From Alistipes sp. (GTDB lineage Bacteria > Bacteroidota > Bacteroidia > Bacteroidales > Rikenellaceae), in NCBI GenBank assembly GCA_017938765.1, contig JAGBAX010000028.1, forward strand, positions 254,490 through 318,489: 64,000 nt of DNA, given 5' to 3'. Below are positions 59,575 to 64,000 of this stretch, piece by piece. Both the position numbers and the translations under genes were made by a program. Position 1 is the stretch's first letter. Every line of letters starts with the position of its first letter. The notes beneath the pieces were generated by a model. The model worked only from the letters and a program-made list of their open reading frames with translations. It had not been told where the DNA came from and did not search any database.

Positions 59575-60495
59575 ATGACTGGGCAGGGCATTGTTACTCA
59601 GGCTACAGGTAGCTGGTATAGTGTAGAGTGCGAGGGTCAAAGTCTGCGCTGTCGCATACGCGGCAAGCTCAGGCTTAAGGGCGTGCGCTCTACCAATCCA
59701 GTTGTTGTGGGTGATATTGTGCGCGTGGAGTGTGATGCGCAGGGCGAGTGGACAATCTACGACATTGTCCCGCGCCGTAACTACATTATCCGCCGCGCCT
59801 CAAACCTATCAAAGGAGTCGCATATTATCGCTGCAAATATAGACCAAGCCTTTATTGTTGTGACCCTTATTCAGCCACAGACGGCACTGGAGTTTGTGGA
59901 TAGATTTCTTATCACCTGCGAGGCGTATAAAGTCCCAGCAACCATTCTGCTGGCAAAGATAGATCTGCTTGAAGGTGCTCCAGAGGCTGTGGCAGAGTTT
60001 CACGAGATATACGAGAGTGCTGGCTACCGAGTGATAGATATATCTGCCACTGAGGGCATTGGCATTGATAGCATCAAGAGTATGCTTGAGGGCAAGGTAA
60101 CCCTTATCTCTGGTAACTCTGGCGTGGGTAAGTCTACCCTTATCAGCACAATATACCCCGACCTTGATATCCGCACAGGCGAGATATCAGACAGCTTCCA
60201 CAAAGGCAAGCATACCACGACATTCTCTACAATGTATCCCGTAGAGAGTGGTGGATACATCATTGATACTCCGGGCATTAAGGGCTTTGGACTCATTGAG
60301 ATTGAGGATAAGGAGCTGTGGCACTACTTCCCAGAGATGATATCTACGGCGGGTAGCTGCCGCTTCTATAACTGCACACATACCCACGAGCCAGGGTGCG
60401 CCGTTGTTGAGGCAGTAAAAGAGGGTCGGATTGCATACTCTCGCTATGAGAGTTACCTGAAAATTTTGGATGATGATGACAAATATAGAAAATAG
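59575..60495 (+). CDS. rsgA: Ribosome small subunit-dependent GTPase RsgA
   Basis: 306 aa circularly permuted GTPase for late 30S maturation: OB-fold N-terminus (about 1-65), G4 LLAKIDL before G1 GNSGVGKST, switch HTTTFSTMYP, G3 DTPGIKGFG, and a C-terminal zinc site CRFYNCTHTHEPGC. It overlaps the downstream methyltransferase gene by 26 bp. Confidence 0.95.
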   Translation: MTGQGIVTQATGSWYSVECEGQSLRCRIRGKLRLKGVRSTNPVVVGDIVRVECDAQGEWTIYDIVPRRNYIIRRASNLSKESHIIAANIDQAFIVVTLIQPQTALEFVDRFLITCEAYKVPATILLAKIDLLEGAPEAVAEFHEIYESAGYRVIDISATEGIGIDSIKSMLEGKVTLISGNSGVGKSTLISTIYPDLDIRTGEISDSFHKGKHTTTFSTMYPVESGGYIIDTPGIKGFGLIEIEDKELWHYFPEMISTAGSCRFYNCTHTHEPGCAVVEAVKEGRIAYSRYESYLKILDDDDKYRK

Positions 60496-61171
60496 TCTTA
60501 CTACCGAGCAGCAGCGTCAGCAGATAGAGTATCTGTCGGGCTTTATTCTGCCAGAGCGCTTTGAGACACTCTGCCGAGCGGTGCAAAATCGCACCAAGTA
60601 TATGACCCTTGTGGCAGAGAATATGTTTCATCCCCAGAATGCAAGCGCGTTAGTGCGACACTGTGAGGCCTTTGGTGTGCAGACGCTCCATACGGTGCAG
60701 ACCTTCTGCCGTTTTAACCCCAATGTAGATATTGTTCGTGGAACGGATAAGTGGATAGATATGTACAACCACGCCTCTACGGCCGATGCTCTACAGCACC
60801 TTAAGGCAGAGGGGTATCGCATTGTTGCCACCTCGCCCCACTACCAGAGTTGTACGCCAGAGACCTTTGATGTTACAAAGGGCAAGTTTGCCATTGTTAT
60901 GGGCACAGAGAAGACGGGTATTAGTCAAGATGTTATAGATGGCGCAGATGAGTTTTTGAAGATTCCTATGTGTGGTATGGTTGAGAGCCTTAATGTATCG
61001 GCCTGCGCAGCAATTATTGTCTATATGCTCTCGGAGCGTATGCGCCACGAGGTTAAGGATTGGCAGATGACAGAGGCTGAGCAAACGGCAACGCTCTACC
61101 ACTGGATGATAGATAGTGTAAAGGATGCCCGCCCACTACTTAAAAGAGGAGGATTTATATGCAAAGATTAA
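60470..61171 (+). CDS. TrmH/SpoU family RNA 2'-O-ribose methyltransferase
   Basis: 233 aa SPOUT knotted fold: motif 1 ENMFHPQNASALVRHCEAFGV (split here: N..N.s...R), motif 2 FAIVMGTEKTGIS, motif 3 IPMCGMVESLNVSACAAI. The length and N-terminal ILPERFETLCRAVQNRT match TrmH, which methylates G18 of tRNA. It overlaps rsgA and the next gene, so this is a tight ribosome/RNA operon. Confidence 0.88.
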   Translation: MMMTNIENSLTTEQQRQQIEYLSGFILPERFETLCRAVQNRTKYMTLVAENMFHPQNASALVRHCEAFGVQTLHTVQTFCRFNPNVDIVRGTDKWIDMYNHASTADALQHLKAEGYRIVATSPHYQSCTPETFDVTKGKFAIVMGTEKTGISQDVIDGADEFLKIPMCGMVESLNVSACAAIIVYMLSERMRHEVKDWQMTEAEQTATLYHWMIDSVKDARPLLKRGGFICKD

Positions 61172-62871
61172 CAGAACAGCAGATAGCAGTGCTTACAGCT
61201 GCTGCAAATAGTGCCGAGGATTGGCAGAACATTCTTGTTTCGGAGAATTTTGATACATCAAAGGTGCGAGGTTGCCACTTTGAGGGTAGAGTTGAGATTG
61301 AGGGTGGCGTGACCCTTATAGACTCTACTATTTGCAACTACCATATCGGTGCAAACAGCCACATTGAGTCCGTAACGCGCCTTGAGTGCCGCACGGCAAG
61401 CAGCTTTGGCAATGGCGTAGCTGTGGCGGCTGTAAACGAGAATGGTGGCCGAACTGTTATTATCCACAACGAGCTTACTGCCCAGACGGCATATATCGTT
61501 GCTATGTATCGCCACCGCAAGGATATTGTTGAGGCTTCAAATGATTTTGCAAGGGACTATGCCCAGTCGGTGCACAAAAATATTGGTACTATCGGCAAAA
61601 AATGCAAGATTGTCGGAGCAAAGTTTGTCCGCGAGGTCAATATGGAGCCACACTCAACTATTGAGGGTGCGTCACTTGTTCAGAACGGCACACTGCACTC
61701 AGGGGCATATATCGGCGTAGATGTTAAGGCGGTAGATTTTATCGCTGCCCAGAACTCAAGAATCGACCTCGGAGCTATTGTAGACCACTGCTTTATTGGT
61801 GAGAATAGCATTGTTGCAAAGGGCTACAGCGCTGTAAACTCGTTAATCTTTGCCAGTGCACACCTTGAGAATGGCGAGTGCTGCGCTATCTTCGCGGGGC
61901 CATATGTGGTCTCACACCATAAGTCGTCACTGCTTATTGCAGGTATGTTCTCATTCCTCAATGCAGGCAGTGGTACAAACCAGAGCAACCACCTATTCAA
62001 GGGTGGAGCAATCCATCAGGCCGTTCACCGTCGTGGCTGTAAGTTCGGTAGCAACGGATATGTTATGAACCCTGCCGCCGAGGGCGAGTATACCACAATC
62101 TTGGGTCGCCATACAAAGCACCACGACACATCAGCCTTTCCGTTTAGCTATCTGATTGAGAATCAGGGTGTCTCACTGCTTATGCCAGGCTATGCGTTAA
62201 GGAGTTATGGCATTGTGCGCGACATTGAGAAGTGGCGAGCAAGAGATCATCGCACTTTCCGCCGCGATATTATCTCATACAACGAGTATAATCCGTATAT
62301 TACCTCTAAAGTTCTGAAAGCCATCACGCTATTAGAGTCTCAAATTGCCAACGCAGGTGATAGTATGCAGTGGCACTACAACAATACCACTATTAAGCGA
62401 GGCTCAGCACAGCGAGGCCTTGCCCTCTACAAGAGCTATCTTACAGCCGCCCTCGGCGCAATGCTCTCTGTCGGAAGTGTCAACCAGTGGGCTTTAAGTT
62501 CAGTTACCGACAAGTGGGTAGACCTTGCAGGACAGTATGTCTCTGGAGATTGGTTAGAGAGGGTGCTTGATAGTTGTACCTCTGCCGACTATATTGGTGC
62601 ATCACTTATTGAGCACCACGAGCAATATGACAACTTTGCTTATAGCTGGGCACTATCAGCCCTTTCAGAGCAGTTGGGTCGTGAGGCTAACGCAGAGGAT
62701 ATTGCCGCAGCCATTGCCGCTGGTAAGGAGGCTCACGAGGCTTTGCGCCGCACAACAGAGATAGACAGACTCTCTGACATCGGAGAGCCAATGAGCGTGG
62801 GCTATGGCACAGACTCGGACGATGAGGCTGTTCGCTGGGCAGATTTCTGCGCTGTTCACGGATTAGAATAG
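61159..62871 (+). CDS. DUF4954 family protein (left-handed beta-helix)
   Basis: 570 aa. The central 300 residues show hexapeptide-like periodicity (for example GVTLIDSTICNYHIGANSHIE and SRIDLGAIVDHCFIGENSIVAKG), indicating a left-handed beta-helix as in sugar acyl- or nucleotidyl-transferases. The C-terminal 200 residues are helical. Full-length DUF4954 proteins are common in Bacteroidota; activity is not established. Its 3' end overlaps recO by nine bases. Confidence 0.88.
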   Translation: MQRLTEQQIAVLTAAANSAEDWQNILVSENFDTSKVRGCHFEGRVEIEGGVTLIDSTICNYHIGANSHIESVTRLECRTASSFGNGVAVAAVNENGGRTVIIHNELTAQTAYIVAMYRHRKDIVEASNDFARDYAQSVHKNIGTIGKKCKIVGAKFVREVNMEPHSTIEGASLVQNGTLHSGAYIGVDVKAVDFIAAQNSRIDLGAIVDHCFIGENSIVAKGYSAVNSLIFASAHLENGECCAIFAGPYVVSHHKSSLLIAGMFSFLNAGSGTNQSNHLFKGGAIHQAVHRRGCKFGSNGYVMNPAAEGEYTTILGRHTKHHDTSAFPFSYLIENQGVSLLMPGYALRSYGIVRDIEKWRARDHRTFRRDIISYNEYNPYITSKVLKAITLLESQIANAGDSMQWHYNNTTIKRGSAQRGLALYKSYLTAALGAMLSVGSVNQWALSSVTDKWVDLAGQYVSGDWLERVLDSCTSADYIGASLIEHHEQYDNFAYSWALSALSEQLGREANAEDIAAAIAAGKEAHEALRRTTEIDRLSDIGEPMSVGYGTDSDDEAVRWADFCAVHGLE

Positions 62872-63588
62872 CTGTTGCAAGATACTGATAGACTGCACCT
62901 TACGAATAGAGTCAAGGTGCAGGGCGTAGTAGTCTGTAAGGGCGTGTAGCATATCTACCCTCTGGGTGCGGTTAAGGCCTATCTCGCCCAAATACTGCAC
63001 ATCACACTCTATAAGGTCGTTTAGCAACTGCGCATACTCGCGGTTGCAGAACTTCTCGTGCAGTGGCTGCACTGGGGTGTATAAGCCCTCGCGCATATCA
63101 AAGAAAGAGTCTTTTGTATACTCATTTCCGGGGGCAAAGCCCAAAAAACGGCTTATGTTTGCTAAAAACCAGAGGTGAAAGTTCGCCACACCCTCGTCAA
63201 TAGCATCTAACGCCTCAATGCTACCATAGACAAAGTCAAAGAGCGGACTATTGGCCTCGCTCTCGCCAACAAGTCGGTAGAGAACCTCCGAGATAAAGAG
63301 CGCGATAGTAGACTTGCGGATATCGTACGGTATTGTCTGCATAACGATGCTACTCTGCACATCCTTCATACGGTGCAACTCGCTCTTGTCAGAGACTATA
63401 CCCTCAAATTGCAGTGCAAAGAGTGGCTGATAGTATGCCAGCTTGCTACCTCGCCCACGACCAGAGCCTAACCCCTGCACAATATAGCTCTGGCGACCCA
63501 GAGTGTCGGTGAGCATATTTACTATCACCGCCTTGTCGCCATACTTTACCGTGCCAAGTACTATTCCGCGCGCCTTGTAACTCTTCAT
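62863..63588 (-). CDS. recO: DNA repair protein RecO
   Basis: 241 aa: N-terminal OB fold starting [24 protein letters not shown] and a helical C-terminal domain. The zinc-binding cysteines of many RecO proteins are absent, as is usual in Bacteroidota. Works with RecR in loading RecA. It shares an ATGA-type overlap with the xerD stop upstream. Confidence 0.92.
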   Translation of the reverse strand: MKSYKARGIVLGTVKYGDKAVIVNMLTDTLGRQSYIVQGLGSGRGRGSKLAYYQPLFALQFEGIVSDKSELHRMKDVQSSIVMQTIPYDIRKSTIALFISEVLYRLVGESEANSPLFDFVYGSIEALDAIDEGVANFHLWFLANISRFLGFAPGNEYTKDSFFDMREGLYTPVQPLHEKFCNREYAQLLNDLIECDVQYLGEIGLNRTQRVDMLHALTDYYALHLDSIRKVQSISILQQLF

Positions 63589-64000
63589 AACTTAATCTTG
63601 TCTATCGCCCCACGCAGATGGTCTGGGTCAAGGTGAGTGTAAATCTCTGTTGTCGTAATGCTCTCATGTCCAAGCATATCCTGCACCTGGCGGATGCTCG
63701 CGCCACCTGCAAAGAGGTGTGTTGCAAAGGAGTGCCTAAATGTATGAGGGCTTACTCTCTTTGTTATCCCCGCATCGCTTGCTGCCTTGCGGATAATGGT
63801 AAAAATCATCACCCTTGTGAGTTTTGTTCGGCGATTACTCAAAAAGAGGGTCTGCTCGCTGCCCCCCTTTCCACCCTTATCCTTAAGCATATCGCGCCTA
63901 TCCTCAAGATACTGCATCAGCCACTCCATAGCCACACTACCGATTGGCACAAGGCGCTGCTTGCTACCCTTTCCCATCACGCGGATATACCCCTCGCCAA
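63585..64000 (-). CDS. xerD: Tyrosine recombinase XerD (5' part outside window)
   Basis: The C-terminal ~138 residues are present: [18 protein letters not shown], the H-x-x-R box [27 protein letters not shown] with the second histidine and the nucleophilic tyrosine, ending [11 protein letters not shown]. The frame continues past the window end. The sequence and linkage to recO indicate the chromosomal dimer-resolution recombinase rather than a phage integrase. Confidence 0.92.
   Translation of the reverse strand, partial: GEGYIRVMGKGSKQRLVPIGSVAMEWLMQYLEDRRDMLKDKGGKGGSEQTLFLSNRRTKLTRVMIFTIIRKAASDAGITKRVSPHTFRHSFATHLFAGGASIRQVQDMLGHESITTTEIYTHLDPDHLRGAIDKIKL

Noticed and set aside
63585..64000. 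Phage integrase linked to the capsid cassette
   Set aside because: The sequence ends and recO linkage are those of chromosomal XerD, and it lies 34 kb from the cassette.
1..64000. tRNA or rRNA genes
   Set aside because: No cloverleaf with the GTTCGA-type T-loop or rRNA-like stretch was recognised in any intergenic region.

Overview
The window looks like a chromosomal segment from a member of the Bacteroidota, order Bacteroidales, probably a Rikenellaceae/Alistipes-like gut bacterium. The family is inferred from gene content; no marker such as 16S rRNA is present. The evidence is: the TTTG-N19-TAnnTTTG promoter type; a Bat (MoxR/DUF58/VWA/TPR) operon; Bacteroidota-typical families (DUF4271, DUF4954, DUF4886, a THUMP-like methyltransferase, ETAHQLGTPTS-type histidine kinase); tryptophanase; futalosine-route menaquinone genes; and lipoproteins with Ig/FN3-like modules.

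Layout. 1-5.3 kb (+): partial gene, S41 protease, sensor kinase, DUF4271, hemD, rnpA, yidD. 5.7-15 kb (-): lipoprotein, mqnD-mqnB, Xaa-Pro peptidase, two MORN-repeat paralogues, U32 protein, polyprenyl synthase. 15.2-21.7 kb: ROK kinase (+), upp-hflX and tonB (-), rlmN and a methyltransferase (+). 21.7-29.4 kb (-): a compact eight-gene cassette of phage structure and lysis genes (two tail/baseplate-like proteins, ClpP-type head protease, capsid, portal, DUF6712-like protein, holin, P5-like muramidase), with no terminase, integrase, tail tube or repressor visible. 29.8-33 kb (+): mqnA, corA, tnaA. 33-35 kb (-): FAD oxidoreductase and rnhB. 35-41.9 kb: membrane protein, a 790-bp non-coding block, SGNH and CocE hydrolases (-), then DUF2520-kdsC-CYTH-tdk (+). 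42-47.7 kb (+): Bat operon. 47.7-54.7 kb (+): mannitol-1-P dehydrogenase, lipA, lipB, recJ, a GDPD lipoprotein, a TerB-like protein. 54.7-59 kb (-): DUF4886 protein, rpmH, a GH2 protein lacking both expected catalytic glutamates. 59-64 kb: cvpA, rsgA, trmH-like and DUF4954 genes (+), then recO and xerD (-, running off the end).

The non-coding DNA is unusually rich. Several intergenic spaces carry about 70-160 bp structured inverted-repeat elements. In one family (three copies) the single-stranded loops and termini are constant while the long stems differ completely in sequence but stay perfectly paired. A 162-bp element of this general kind sits as a clean insertion in one of two copies of a local duplication, which implies mobility. 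There are two good small-RNA candidates (36193-36285 + and 39298-39437 -), degenerate GGCTAAC heptamer tracts, and four genes whose -7 box ends exactly four bases before the ATG, suggesting leaderless mRNAs.

The strongest candidates for something undescribed are the terminase-free capsid/lysis cassette and the variable-stem intergenic elements. No tRNA, rRNA or CRISPR array was seen. All calls are from reading the sequence; no database search was possible.
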